Positions 26,401-31,923 are shown, numbered from the stretch's first letter. The stretch: DNA of 64,000 nucleotides from Incurvaria masculella (GCA_946894095.1 OX335657.1:14756001-14820000); one strand, 5' to 3'. Numbers and translations are program-made. Notes: generated by a model from the sequence alone, not told the origin.

Positions 26401-29400
26401 CTGTTATTGGGTCTGCACACTGTTATATTTAATATGTGATGTATAAACGTAAATGTAAATGTGTCAACCTGTTGGCAAACCTTTATAAATAAATAAATAA
26501 ATCTATGATAACGTGAGCGGCTGTCTGTTCCTCCTTCGTGCAAACTCTACAGAGGGAGCTGTCGGTGACTCCTAGAGTGAACAGATGTTCGTTTAGTGGA
26601 CAATACCCTCTAAAAATACCCCAGTGCGTGGCTTTCTTCTGCTTAAGTGAAGACGTCTTCGCGAGAGACGCGGTTCCTAAACATGTAAAATTAGCAGAAA
26701 AATCGTCATTTCAAGTTTGTTAGATAGTTTTGCAGTAGTTCTAGCTTTCGTAATTCTAGATCATCTTATTCTGTATCATTTTTTAGTGATTACTTTTTAG
26801 ATTAAAAAACACTGAGGTCACGAAAGCGTTTGAGAAGAATCAGCGCGATAACAACTGGCAACGCACGCTCCAGCACAGGCAAGATCTTCTTAAACTAAAG
26901 GTGAGGTTGTTATCAGCTAGAACACCTTTCTTTGGACCTTAGATTGTGTTCTTATACTCAAGAACTTGATACCTAAATGCTTTCACTAAAAAATCATGGA
27001 GTTTGATGATCATTCAATCTTGCGACGTACTTACAAAGCAATGAATATCCTATTTTCGGTGTTCAGACACTGGACCTGTTTTTCTTTTCAAATTCCTTTA
27101 TTATTATATTACTTGCCTCATAAACCTCAGTAGATTTCGAAATAAAGGTAAATAGCATAGTTTTGAGTGTATTAATATTTTGGAATAACGATGCTTAGAA
27201 TTATAATATTTAGTTTGACGGCTTACCGCGCGTGTGAGGAGCAGGACGTGCTGCTCAGTAACGTAACAGTAACCTACCTCCGTCGCGACAGGCACGTTCT
27301 GCTGAAGATGGAGCCCAGGTGAGGCTCCGAAACGTCGGGCAGCACATCCTGCGCGGTAAGCCGTCAAACTTAATATTATTGTTATGTCCCGCGTAAGTTT
27401 TAAAATATTAAGATGCTTAGAACTGTCACTGTGTTGATGTAGAATTCAATATCAAATTAAATTTCCAAACAGAAGGAACGAGATGACCGGGAAGCAAGCG
27501 AGCTGGCAGCTAAACGTTACTTCTATGGGGAGTTAGCAGGTAAGAACCTCAATTTTTTTTTTTTAAAATCGGTGCAGTAGAAAAACAGTTACTGGTAGGA
27601 AAACTAGGGACCAACCTTAACGACCAGGGCCTTCGATAGCTTGGTAGCAGCGCGTGGACAGTGAGACGCCGCCTCGTAGGATCCTCTCGTCGCCAACCAC
27701 TCACGAAACACTCTTCTCGGCTTCCAGCCTTGATGAGGAATAGTTCTATCACTTTGCGGTTACGTAGCGCATAATGGTAAAAAAGGTTTTGTGTGGAGAG
27801 CTCTTCTCGTGCGCGTGCCCGGACACCGTTGCAAAGTCTCTGTTCGTGGACGCGTCGGCGCGCGTCTCCGTGGTCGATGTGCTGCTCTCCTCTCTCTTGA
27901 CGCGGGTGAGCGGGAAGGAACGTGTACTGATGAGTGTGTATATGTTTGCGAGTGCTCGCTGTCCCGCCAAATATAACGGCGGCTAATTTCGAATAGTGGG
28001 TGTCAAAATGGCCCAAACAGTTACTAGTGAAGCTTTATTAGTAATTTGATGAGACGGAACGGAAACTAGGGCATACCATACAATCCTAGGTTTTTTATTA
28101 TGTAATTGGACATGCTTAGATCACACCTACTGTTTTGATATTATTGAAATACACCACCGCACTATTTGCGGGAACTATTTTCAATGCCAGGATCGGAACA
28201 GCTACATCGAAGTGAAAACGCGGATAATCTTAATGGACGTCTTGACCATCCGTTATTCAATTCGATATGGTCCCAATCCGGGCGGGATTGACCCTATAAC
28301 TTGCTAAGCAAGGATGTTTTACATGGAATCCGAACCACGGTCGAACTGTTCCCTATCCGAAAACCGACGGCGTCATGGAAGCTAACCTCGATAATTTAAT
28401 TAATCTTTGTCAAAGCCTTAAGCACGTATGAACAGTGACTTGCTTATTTTGAGAGTGAAACTCTAGCTATCGATTCGCCGCTCTAGGTCAGGTGTGATTT
28501 TTAGGATAATCCAGCCCTATTGAATTATTTTTAAATGTTTAGTTTAAAGGTGTTCCTAGGGTAGGAAACATAATGCATAGCTATTTGACCTTACATTTTA
28601 AACTCTATTCCATTAATATTGGAAAAAAAACATTGAGAAGGTTTCGTGGTTGGGCATAACTTACATAACAGGATTTGTTTCTATTATCGAAATTATTATT
28701 CTATTATCAGTGGAGACGGATTTAAGAGACAGACCCGCTGCTTTCGATCAAAAGTATTCATAAACGTTTTTATTCAGTCGTGTAAAACGTTACCATTAAT
28801 CAGAAATATTTTCTCATCAACCCGTTTCTAATTAATGTTATATTTTTTTATTCTAAACATTAAACACTTAAGAAAACAATTTTTACAACTCAACAATATA
28901 GACTAAGGAAGTCATAACAAAAATGGGAACGATAACTTAAGGTTGAACTTCCCGGCGGGACTAACTCATTCGCGGGCACGGTACAAAACCGTGTTATTGC
29001 TCTCTGGAACCTTCTCTGTTTCAAAGAAAAAGACAGGCTCCGTAATGAGGACGATGAGGACATGCCCACAAAGCATACAATGCGCATAGTGTTTGATTTG
29101 GTAAGATTTACGAAAAATTTAATTACAAAACGACTTTTAGCTAAAAGTAAACAACGACCGCTGCTGTAGTCAAAAATCAAACAACAACCAAATTGATTAT
29201 AAATTTTCATAAAACAAGCTATGTCTGATGACTAATCTTTTTAAGATGTTTTTTATTTTATCGTTGAGTAATCCACCTACAAAGTTATTGTATAAAACGC
29301 GCGAAAAATTCGAAAGTTTCGAACCCTTTAACTTGGAAAGCAAAAACAATTTTAAAATGCCAATAGTTCCCAGACATCTAGTTCGATCAAATAAAGCTAT

Positions 29401-30197
29401 TTTGACTATCATTTTGGATCTTTGACAAGAAATATGGGAATATTATTTTCTCGATTGTATGGGGAGTTGAGCGGGAAGGCCATGTCACCATACGATTGTG
29501 GGATTTGGCCTGTAGCTGTGTAGCCTAAGTGGCCTGAAAGCTCTTATATTTTCGAATATCAGTGAGGATACAGGTTGGCATTGCGCTCTATGGTAATGTG
29601 ATATGTGATGTGTGCAGAGCGTCGCTTGCACGAGGCCGACACCAAGGTTTTGCGGCACGCGCAGGTGTTGAGAGAAGAGGCGCACGCTGCCGGTCAGCCC
29701 ACGCACCCGCTCGACCGGGCCGTGCAGGTACCGTACAGTCCACTATGTGATGTGTGATGTATACAGAGCGCCGCTTGCACGAGGCCGACACCAAGGTGTT
29801 GCGGCACGCGCAGGTGTTGAGAGAGGAGGCGCACGCTGCCGGTCAGCCCACGCACCCGCTCGACCGGGCCGTGCAGGTATTGTACAGTCCACTATGTGAT
29901 GTGTGATGTATACAGAGCGCCGCTTGCACGAGGCCGACGTGATGTGCACAGATGCGATAGCATTTCAACACATGACATGACAATTCTCTTTCCTCTTCTC
30001 TTCTTTGGTCGCGCTTCATGGCACTTCTGGCTTAGTTGATGTTCTCAGGTTGACTCCGTTCTTCCCAGGCGTACGGGCGCAAGTACCGGCTGTATCCGGA
30101 GAGACCGCTGCCCGCTCCGCTGCAGCAACACTACCCGGATTACGCGCCCGCCGACCGCATGACGCTCGGAGCCGAGCCGACAGCCGAGACGCGCTGA
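2271..30197 (+). CDS. CFAP210: CFAP210 (CCDC173)-like coiled-coil axonemal protein, 12 exons, 500 aa
   Basis: Exons: 2271-2429, 11328-11503, 12468-12580, 14885-14975, 16814-16934, 18095-18265, 19747-19868, 21425-21568, 26801-26900, 27473-27539, 29618-29727 (or duplicate 29767-29876), 30069-30197. All introns are GT-AG, phases agree at every junction, and the join is 1,503 nt with one terminal TGA. The product is rich in Arg/Glu/Lys/Ala and almost wholly helical, with no membrane segment or signal peptide. Hallmarks are LPRHEWDRLR near residues 8-17, SWPNSIE at 47-53, LKERE near 120, a long charged helix to about residue 420, and a C-terminal AGQPTHPLDRAVQ segment. These match, as I recall the family, the layout of CFAP210/CCDC173, a TPH-type microtubule inner protein of ciliary doublets; human CFAP210 is about 550 aa. 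In an insect the likely site of action is the sperm tail (inference). Another TPH-family protein (CFAP45, MNS1, CFAP53) is the alternative. The gene model is firmer than the name. Confidence 0.82.
2451..3099. mobile_element. Three head-to-tail MITEs sharing ends
   Basis: Units begin near 2451, 2671 and 2903. The terminal AGGGCTGATTTTTCAATAG is mirrored by GATTGAAAAATCGGCCCT. Successive units share a TTAGTGC junction, so they form a tandem array in intron 1, only 21 bp after the exon 1 donor. Units ~200-230 bp; the third is shortened. Confidence 0.75.
3746..3990. repeat. 102 bp tandem repeat in intron 1
   Basis: GTCGCAATTTACGGATATTC starts at 3746 and 3848, and a variant at 3950, giving a 102 bp period. 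Degenerate related sequence (CATCACAAATTAC motifs) extends back to about 3,530. Confidence 0.85.
4014..5557. mobile_element. 1.54 kb element with perfect 30 bp inverted ends and TA duplication
   Basis: 4014-4043 and 5528-5557 are exact reverse complements (ATGTTTTGAAAACTTACGGT, then TTTCCGGTGT). TA flanks both outer ends, the Tc1/mariner-type target. No transposase frame is seen inside, so it is non-autonomous. It contains a block CCGACATGTTTCGCCTCCCA near 4,060 that recurs in lepidopteran repeats, and a SINE fragment at 4,627-4,860. Confidence 0.75.
4627..4860 (-). mobile_element. SINE body fragment (5S-SINE family)
   Basis: Reads TGACATGGATGGTTAATACC, AGGTGCCATGCCAGGACCTT, CATTGCCGCTTCGACCATC, the tail and body blocks of the full SINE; the 5S head is degenerate. 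Confidence 0.7.
5876..6092 (-). mobile_element. SINE body fragment (5S-SINE family)
   Basis: Blocks TGTGACTGGACATGGATGGC, CGATGGTACCAACCTGGGCG and CACCTAGTAAGTAAGGAAGG; head missing. Confidence 0.7.
6100..8160. other. Intron 1 interior, mostly unassigned
   Basis: AT-rich intronic DNA with no exon-like GC block; only the inverted repeat at 7,430-7,562 stands out. Confidence 0.35.
7430..7562. repeat. Inverted repeat, possible small MITE
   Basis: AGCGGGAGCACAAAC at 7,434 and GTTTGTGCTCCCGCT near 7,546 are exact complements ~110 bp apart. Confidence 0.6.
8165..8455 (+). mobile_element. RTE-like LINE, 3' end fragment
   Basis: The + strand frame reads RWEDEIRAEVGIIWTRTTRD, then RTAWKSLEEAFANKGQ and NAIDVDYVN-stop at about 8,383, the typical C-terminus of insect RTE-type or related LINE polyproteins. 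It is followed by an AATAAAGG-containing tail ending in TTATTATTATT. The rest of the element is missing. Confidence 0.7.
9497..9870 (-). mobile_element. 5S rRNA-derived SINE, full length
   Basis: In SINE sense the head (9,780-9,869) reads AGTTAAGCAACGCTGGGTCC, then TCTTGGATGGGTGACC, matching the internal promoter of animal 5S rRNA. The body continues through GGCGGGATTAACCC-type sequence (complement) to a tail ATGTCTAGTCACAT plus A-run, seen as poly-T at 9,495-9,505. Probably transcribed by RNA polymerase III and mobilised by a LINE (known for 5S SINEs). Confidence 0.85.
9966..10090 (+). mobile_element. LINE 3' UTR fragment
   Basis: Contains GGCTGGAAGAAATCTCTTCC followed by AGGGATAAGCCCGCCTTTGC, a block I recognise as recurrent at the 3' ends of lepidopteran LINEs. 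No coding sequence remains. Confidence 0.45.
10852..10932 (+). mobile_element. SINE tail fragment
   Basis: GGGAATGTGGTATGTTGGGC and TGTGCTATTAGCCACCC correspond to the SINE 3' end. Confidence 0.5.
11328..11503 (+). CDS. CFAP210: CFAP210-like gene, exon 2 (residues 54-111)
   Basis: Follows the acceptor TTCTCAG and begins NVNKRNEEARR; ends AG before a weak donor GTTCGC (phase 2). The very high GC content contrasts with the flanking introns. Degenerate tandem copies of this exon follow at about 11,538 and 11,743. Confidence 0.8.
11538..11696 (+). pseudogene. Decayed tandem copy 1 of exon 2
   Basis: Starts with the same acceptor-like CCCCAG and AACGTGAACAAGCGCAAC as exon 2 and ends CTTAG|GTTA, but is 159 bp instead of 176 with several indels, so the exon 2 frame is lost. 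It lies 210 bp downstream of the real exon, as a tandem duplicate. Confidence 0.75.
11743..11959 (+). pseudogene. Decayed tandem copy 2 of exon 2 with a nested partial copy
   Basis: Begins AACGTGAACAAGCGCAACGG and keeps GCGGACGAGCGCTTCTACGC, but indels break the frame. A further exon start, AACGTGAACAAGCGC with its AG, is inserted at 11,893-11,907. The ending at 11,930-11,959 still resembles the exon 2 tail (compare GACAAGGACGCGCC). Confidence 0.65.
12468..12580 (+). CDS. CFAP210: CFAP210-like gene, exon 3 (residues 112-149)
   Basis: Acceptor TCGGCAG; completes a Ser codon, then AVIECTTLKERELQLDFQNQ. The LKERE segment matches the conserved LKEREAQ-like stretch I associate with CFAP210. Donor GTAAGA. 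The paralogous exon at 59,996-60,108 has exactly the same length (113 bp). Confidence 0.82.
12581..14296. other. Intron 3, mostly unassigned
   Basis: AT-rich. Contains an AATAAAATGAATAAAA-type tail near 13,170-13,210 (possible retroelement end) and TAATAATAATAATA at 13,865. No coding block. Confidence 0.3.
14297..14821. mobile_element. MITE of the TTAAGGTGGGCC family, copy 1
   Basis: Bounded by TTAAGGTGGGCC and its imperfect complement GGGCCACCTTAA, with TTAA at both ends; 525 bp, no coding capacity. Related copies lie at 28,937-29,490 and 48,905-49,317 in the opposite orientation. It ends 63 bp before exon 4, so it supplies sequence immediately upstream of that exon's acceptor region. Confidence 0.75.
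14885..14975 (+). CDS. CFAP210: CFAP210-like gene, exon 4 (residues 150-179)
   Basis: Encodes DEAKRWLDEKNKKARARF and following residues; enters at phase 1 and leaves at phase 2 with a consensus donor GTAAGT. The paralogous exon at 60,219-60,308 aligns along its whole length. Confidence 0.8.
15366..16242. mobile_element. Inverted-end element (AGAGACCAACCCTCTGATGC family)
   Basis: Left AGAGACCAACCCTCTGATGC then TAAATATGTCGGTCTGCC; right GGCAGACCGACACAATTAGC then TTCAGAGGGTTGGT. It holds a SINE fragment, so it is longer than the 53.5 kb copy; the outermost left end is degraded. Confidence 0.65.
15964..16100 (+). mobile_element. SINE tail fragment inside a larger inverted-end element
   Basis: GTTTTCCATCCAGTTCAATG, GGCATAGCACCTAGTTCCCA and AGCCATCCATGTCCAGTTAC match the SINE 3' half. 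It sits within the 15,366-16,242 element. Confidence 0.7.
16415..16580 (+). mobile_element. MITE with TTAGGGCCGAGTGCACGAA ends
   Basis: ~165 bp; the left TTAGGGCCGAGTGCACGAAA mirrors the right CTTCGTGCAACCGGGGCTTA. It contains an inner inverted AAACACGTCACTTT / AAAAGTGACGTGTTT. Inverted copy at 20,075-20,241. Confidence 0.75.
16814..16934 (+). CDS. CFAP210: CFAP210-like gene, exon 5 (residues 180-220)
   Basis: Acceptor TTCACAG; encodes IKERSERIRQERDEEIRLEQ and onward to FEQRF; donor GTGAGT at phase 0. This is the best conserved exon in the downstream pseudogene (60,427-60,547, same 121 bp length, no lesion). Confidence 0.85.
17090..17312 (+). mobile_element. LINE-type 3' tail
   Basis: T-rich 3' UTR-like sequence ending in AATAAATAAATAAAAAATAA and further TAAA units at 17,269-17,308, the mark of a 5'-truncated retrotransposon insertion. 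No coding part is left. Confidence 0.4.
17420..17705. mobile_element. MITE with ~38 bp inverted ends enclosing a tRNA-like segment
   Basis: Left arm AATTTGAGTTTCAGCGACAT then CTACTTTTGAAGCATTG; the right arm at 17,648-17,690 is the imperfect complement. Between them, 17,474-17,546 (- strand) reads GTCAGGGTAGCTCAGTTGAT and GCAGGCTCGAATCCTGCTTC, resembling tRNA boxes A and B. A shorter relative is at 31,200-31,330. Confidence 0.65.
18095..18265 (+). CDS. CFAP210: CFAP210-like gene, exon 6 (residues 221-277)
   Basis: 171 bp, 57 codons, phase 0 at both ends, donor GTACGC. Begins KRSERARINADIEQ and ends RRRRTEHE. Strongly GC-rich third positions set it apart from the AT-rich introns. Confidence 0.82.
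19290..19490 (-). mobile_element. SINE body fragment
   Basis: Diverged copy: AGGTGCCATGCCAGGTCATT, GATCTGGATGGAAAA, GTGCGGGATTAGTCCTAC. Confidence 0.55.
19747..19868 (+). CDS. CFAP210: CFAP210-like gene, exon 7 (residues 278-317)
   Basis: Acceptor TATTCAG, starts IQEERIRNLEKIGNKLEK, ends ELRE plus AG before donor GTTGGT (phase 2). Pure charged helix. Confidence 0.8.
20075..20241 (-). mobile_element. MITE with TTAGGGCCGAGTGCACGAA ends, second copy
   Basis: Reverse complement of the 16.4 kb copy, with CTAAGCCCCGATTGCACGAA at the left and TTTCGTGCACTCGGCCCTAA at the right. Confidence 0.75.
20440..20560 (-). mobile_element. SINE tail fragment
   Basis: TGTAACTGGACATGGACGGC, CCACTGTCATGACGATG and GGTGCCATGCCAGGGCCACC match the SINE 3' third. 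Confidence 0.6.
20797..21325 (-). mobile_element. SINE body interrupted by a nested insertion
   Basis: Runs from CATGTGACTGGACATGAATG, breaks at 20,973, and resumes at 21,267 with GGATTAACCTTACTACCTAG and on to AGTTTAACGTG. The nested piece is described separately. Confidence 0.75.
20974..21266. mobile_element. ~293 bp insertion with CGTATCCAG ends and G/C runs
   Basis: Left end GCACGTATCCAGGGGGGGG, right end CCCCGAACCAAAAGTCTGGA then TACG. The 9 bp CGTATCCAG is inverted at the two ends, each with a homopolymer G/C run. It splits the SINE cleanly, giving its borders. Confidence 0.65.
21425..21568 (+). CDS. CFAP210: CFAP210-like gene, exon 8 (residues 318-365)
   Basis: Uses the acceptor TGTACAG; using the CACAG upstream would give an immediate stop. 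Encodes EDARMLADLRKDEAIF through RSWSMLN; donor GTATTT, phase 2. Intron 8 downstream carries a complete-looking LINE. Confidence 0.8.
   Translation, partial: GGCSHAGGPSKGRSNIQGSSGTATQVPRGREAEARRRVRHAILEHAQ
21608..21892 (+). repeat. Lepidopteran ~285 bp dispersed repeat
   Basis: Full-length copy from ACCGGCCAAGTGAGTGCGAG to GGTACGGAACCCTAAAAAA in intron 8, just 5' of the LINE. Confidence 0.88.
22281..22967 (+). CDS. LINE ORF1 protein with coiled coil and FP-like C-terminus
   Basis: 228 aa, possibly 5'-truncated because the family usually has a longer N-terminus. Residues ~25-75 form a coiled coil rich in Glu/Arg/Leu. The C-terminal part contains VYVAEHLSPTNRAL, FLWVRNGRVLLRKEE and SPAIWVKNTDV, which resemble the FP (few-polyhedra) domain shared by baculoviral FP proteins and ORF1 proteins of insect LINEs. 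Its presumed role is binding the element RNA. The ORF stops 16 bp before the next ORF's start. Confidence 0.75.
   Translation: MLATPGQSIVHDLKSSVEFMSAQYDEMKREITKKLSEVEELRRENLQLRESVQDLSSRLSQIEQKSRECNLEIQCVPEHSSENLPNLIIQLGNVVSCPLEDKDVMSCSRISKVNVTSSRPRSVICTLSSPRKRDSMLAACIKFNKNNQTDKLNSTHLGIGGEKKPVYVAEHLSPTNRALNAQARILKKECQFKFLWVRNGRVLLRKEESSPAIWVKNTDVISKLRNSK
22986..25949 (+). CDS. LINE ORF2: AP-endonuclease and reverse transcriptase
   Basis: 987 aa, intact. The N-terminal endonuclease has YYQNVRSIRGKLDNL, FTETWLN, LVIGDFNL and LDLILYNN (residues ~10-240). Reverse transcriptase motifs include GAGPDGIPS, NYRPISILS, YTDISKAFDRVDH (near residue 617), SGVPQGSHLGPIFF, and the catalytic FADD near residue 705. 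There is no RNase H domain. The usual SDHHP at the endonuclease end is replaced by a VDNFHPPI stretch. The enzyme nicks DNA and primes reverse transcription at the target site. It belongs to the CR1/Jockey superfamily by motif style; the exact clade is unresolved. Confidence 0.92.
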   Translation: MFVYCINHLMYPFRIYYQNVRSIRGKLDNLFLNSQISHYDIIIFTETWLNEGIFDSEILNSRYQIFRRDRCSTASGKRDGGGVLVAVSSNLHATRRNSFESDLEDLWVTVTLKLSNVSKHLHICGLYLPPPLTPLRLEQQLDNISNAMSSLGTQDVLVIGDFNLRQITWSLNSPSDTNSTSTTPSHFDCNMGHTLVDFMSLNNFQQFNYLKNYEGKILDLILYNNSIIKCISPEVILSNVDNFHPPIEMHLQFSLTKYLKNNFLNKFNFRKADYSSINNEIDKLEWQTLLPVASTVDEMLKIFYSHLDHIIEKHVPKIKYSRSCYPPWYTNGLIKLIKEKNKFHRKYLKYKNPLDQIDFEYARSRCHSAIKKCYRTYQINVENSLTNNKNIKMFWSYLKSKRNNKSNIPSEMYLLDSKAATPSTICELFANQFQSVYQNNNQIVKSTNSQPSHLNFTNNFTNSNNFSTIGTMSISLKTVKTTLKKLDKNKGAGPDGIPSLFVTNCANSLAVPIHIIFNKSLVCGIFPYQWKQAHVIPIPKNGDPCNVQNYRPISILSVFAKAFEAIICPIITDHFKHILIPQQHGFRTKMSTLSNLMCFHSDLCEALDDSKQVDTIYTDISKAFDRVDHQILLRKLNEYGIHGNLLEWLCSYLNGRRQKVVACGHESRYFYATSGVPQGSHLGPIFFSVFINDISKVIFNCKFLMFADDLKIYKIINNISDALMLQEDIERIYNWCLENRLDLNLSKCKHIKFTRKRVPVQSRYSIKDVYLDEVDHIRDLGVIFDTKLTFRIHYDHIIKKSFKMLGFIYRNCKEFKHAASKITVYNSLVRSNLEYCSSVWTPYFNNHVDRIERVQKRFLYFQTIHDKKMYLHRSYTDRLRHYKVDSLFGRRNLADQMLLYKIVNGQLECPELLNKIYFQVPRPTTRLGKYNPFWLRRYKSTLGYNHNIARLCRKYNELFKLHTLDLFSCNAKKYKLLIKEIIFAHEP
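26510..26680 (-). mobile_element. LINE ORF2 C-terminal fragment
   Basis: On the - strand it reads KKATHWGIFRGYCPLNEHL, then GVTDSSLCRVCTKEEQTAAH, the cysteine/histidine segment found at the ends of many insect LINE polyproteins. Only this fragment remains; it abuts the 3' tail of the LINE at 22.2-26.5 kb. Confidence 0.7.
26801..26900 (+). CDS. CFAP210: CFAP210-like gene, exon 9 (residues 366-399)
   Basis: Acceptor TACTTTTTAG; completes an Arg codon, then LKNTEVTKAFEKNQRDNNWQ and onward to LLKLK; donor GTGAGG, phase 0. Confidence 0.8.
27199..27383. mobile_element. Foldback element in intron 9
   Basis: GTTTGACGGCTTACCGCGC at 27,213 is exactly mirrored by GCGCGGTAAGCCGTCAAAC ending at 27,369, with AT-rich arms extending further. 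The core GGTGAGGCTCCGAAACGTCG resembles a block in other lepidopteran repeats. Confidence 0.75.
27473..27539 (+). CDS. CFAP210: CFAP210-like gene, exon 10 (residues 400-421)
   Basis: Shortest exon, 67 bp: KERDDREASELAAKRYFYGE then LA; acceptor CCAAACAG, donor GTAAGA. Leaves at phase 1, which fits either copy of exon 11. Confidence 0.78.
28088..28360 (-). mobile_element. SINE body fragment (5S-SINE family)
   Basis: Diverged: TGTAATTGGACATGCTTAGA, CCGGGCGGGATTGACCCTAT and ACATGGAATCCGAACCACGG. Confidence 0.6.
28937..29490. mobile_element. MITE of the TTAAGGTGGGCC family, copy 2
   Basis: Shares with 14,297-14,821 (inverted) the blocks GAACCTTCTCTG, AAAGACAGGCTCCG, TTGTATAAAACGCGCGAAAA and CATCTAGTTCGATCAAATAA. 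It sits in intron 10, upstream of exon 11. Confidence 0.75.
29618..29727 (+). CDS. CFAP210: CFAP210-like gene, exon 11 copy a (residues 422-458)
   Basis: 110 bp, enters at phase 1 and leaves at phase 0: ERRLHEADTKVLRHAQVL and onward to THPLDRAVQ. Acceptor TGTGCAG, donor GTACCG. A second copy 149 bp downstream encodes the same residues. Confidence 0.8.
29767..29876 (+). CDS. CFAP210: CFAP210-like gene, exon 11 copy b (duplicate, same peptide)
   Basis: Same length and phases as copy a and the same 37 residues, with only synonymous differences; acceptor TATACAG, donor GTATTG. Because the exon is 110 bp, using both copies would break the frame, so only one can be included per transcript. It could be an alternative to copy a or an unused duplicate. 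Confidence 0.7.
29916..29938 (+). pseudogene. Truncated third copy of exon 11
   Basis: Starts after the same TATACAG as copy b, again 149 bp further on, but breaks off after GAGGCCGAC. It is the remnant end of the 149 bp tandem duplication. Confidence 0.8.
30069..30197 (+). CDS. CFAP210: CFAP210-like gene, exon 12 (residues 459-500, stop)
   Basis: Acceptor TTCCCAG, starts AYGRKYRLYPERPLPAPLQQ and ends EPTAETR-TGA. Proline-rich, non-helical tail. No canonical AATAAA was found in the next ~250 bp; ATTAAA occurs near 30,418. Confidence 0.8.
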   Translation, partial: AYGRKYRLYPERPLPAPLQQHYPDYAPADRMTLGAEPTAETR

Positions 30198-31200
30198 GCC
30201 TGCGGACGCAGAAATAATATTTTATCAGACAGGCTGATTCTACGCAGGCTCTCGTGGCGAGGTTAATCTGGGGGCACGACAATAGACTCTTGCAAATTTC
30301 ACAAATATAGCGAGTTAGAATTTGTTTCGTGTTTCCACAAAAGAAAGTGAAATAATTTTCGTTTTTGCCAACAGAGTTAAGCACGAGATCCTTTATAGAA
30401 TCGACTGTTACTTTAAATTATTAAATTTATAACACTGTTTTAATATGAGAAGACCGAGACGGAATTTAGGAAATGCGGACCTCTCTGACGTTTCTCAGGA
30501 CCCTAAAAACAATTTGAGCTCTGGTTCAGTGTGTTTAAATACACTGACAGGAAACATATATTTCTAATCCCTATATAAGTAATCTGTGCTTTACATCAAC
30601 GCCTATAATGTCGATTCTAGAACGATGTTAGGACAGAAGAAGAAAATTTACAAACCTGTGACTGCTCTTCAAATGTATGACTGTATGTACTGTCACTGTA
30701 TGTATATTTGACTGCCAAGACAAATATACTTTTGAACCATGTATTTATTATTTACCATGTATATGCACTTATTCTTTAAACATCGTCAACAATATGTATT
30801 TGCGTTTGTGCGTAATCGCATACCCTGAATTCCGTCTGGGTTTTCGCTACTAAAAACCGGGGTATACGCTATATACTTTATTTTTTGTATAATATTTGAG
30901 TAATATTTGTAATAATTGAATAATATTTTATTGTGTTTCCACTAAAGAAAGAAATCTCTTTTCGTATTTGCCCACAGAGTTAAACATGAATCGCATTTTT
31001 CTTTATACAGGCGTTGTAGGCCCTTATAATATAATGAATTTAGAAAATTAAATATTCTAACAACACAGGCCTACACTAGTTTAGTTTTTCATGGTTTGAG
31101 CTGCGTACTTTATTAATTTGGGAGCGCTACTTACGAACATGGACTGAGTTTTTTTTATTTTTACATTGGAATAAAAAAAAGAATTTAATGATAATTTTAT
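30198..31200. other. 3' flank of the CFAP210-like gene
   Basis: Probably contains the 3' UTR. A degenerate direct repeat of GTTTCCACAAAAGAAAG (30,333) and GTTTCCACTAAAGAAAG (30,937) with following TTTTCGT..TTGCCCACAGAGTTAA is the only structure seen. Confidence 0.35.
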
Positions 31201-31330
31201 GTATTTAATGGATACGACATTACCGTTATCTCATTAATTTCCTGCTTGCGACGAATGTCACGACCAATATTATTTTTAAAATATGATTACAATGCTTCAA
31301 ATGTAGATGTCGCTGAAACTCAAATTAACT
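31200..31330. mobile_element. Deletion relative of the 17.4 kb MITE
   Basis: Shares TTTAATGGATACGACATTAC at the left and AATGCTTCAAATGTAGATGT then CGCTGAAACTCAAATTAA at the right with the larger element, but lacks the tRNA-like core. Confidence 0.6.
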
Positions 31331-31684
31331 AACTTATTGTTTGAAAAAATGTTATAGGAAGATGGAAATGGTAGTTCGTTCAAAGTGCCTAGGCCTACAC
31401 ATAGTGAATTTTCACAAATATTTTGTTAAATATACATTGTTAATTATTAATTAATTATTGGAACTATGTTCTTATTTTAATTATCTTTGCATGTATTTCG
31501 CGTAAAAAATGTTTTGCCCTACTTTTTCGGTGAAGACCGCTTGTTTTATTAAAATAATATTTCAGATTCGATTAAGCAGTTCAGCGCAGAAAACTACGAA
31601 ACAAAATCGTAGGGGCTTTTTTATTCAAAGATCCAAAATAATTGTGCATCTACACTTTTGCTGCATCGTGTTAACAAATACGCC

Positions 31685-31923
31685 TCAGGGGGCCTATTCA
31701 GGTAAGAGTGAGTTCGAGTTCGGGAGTGAGTTAACCTAAAAATAGCTGGGAAATATATTATTATTTAAATAACGATACCGTTATTTATACTTCCAACGTA
31801 TTTACGGGACAGACCAGATTTTTACCCAACTGTAATGATGTTCAAGAAGTGTGGAAACATTGACTATTTGAGTTCATATTTAGTGACGAATTCGAACTCA
31901 CTCTTGCCCTGAATGGACCCCCA
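31685..31923. mobile_element. MITE with ~40 bp inverted ends
   Basis: CAGGGGGCCTATTCAGGTAA then GAGTGAGTTCGAGTT at the left; GAACTCACTCTTGCCCTGAA then TGGACCCCCAGG at the right. ~239 bp, intergenic, no coding sequence. Confidence 0.75.

Larger units (their letters stand above)
22170..26501 (+). mobile_element. CR1/Jockey-group non-LTR retrotransposon in intron 8
   Basis: Two consecutive + strand reading frames (ORF1 22,281-22,967 and ORF2 22,986-25,949) are followed by a ~550 bp 3' UTR ending in a TAAA-type tail at 26,484-26,501. The 5' boundary is uncertain; a lepidopteran repeat ends at about 21,892. It is in the same sense as the host gene. ORF2 has no internal stop, so the copy is young or recently active. 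Directly downstream (26,510-26,680) is the remnant of a different LINE on the opposite strand, into which this one may have inserted. Confidence 0.85.
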
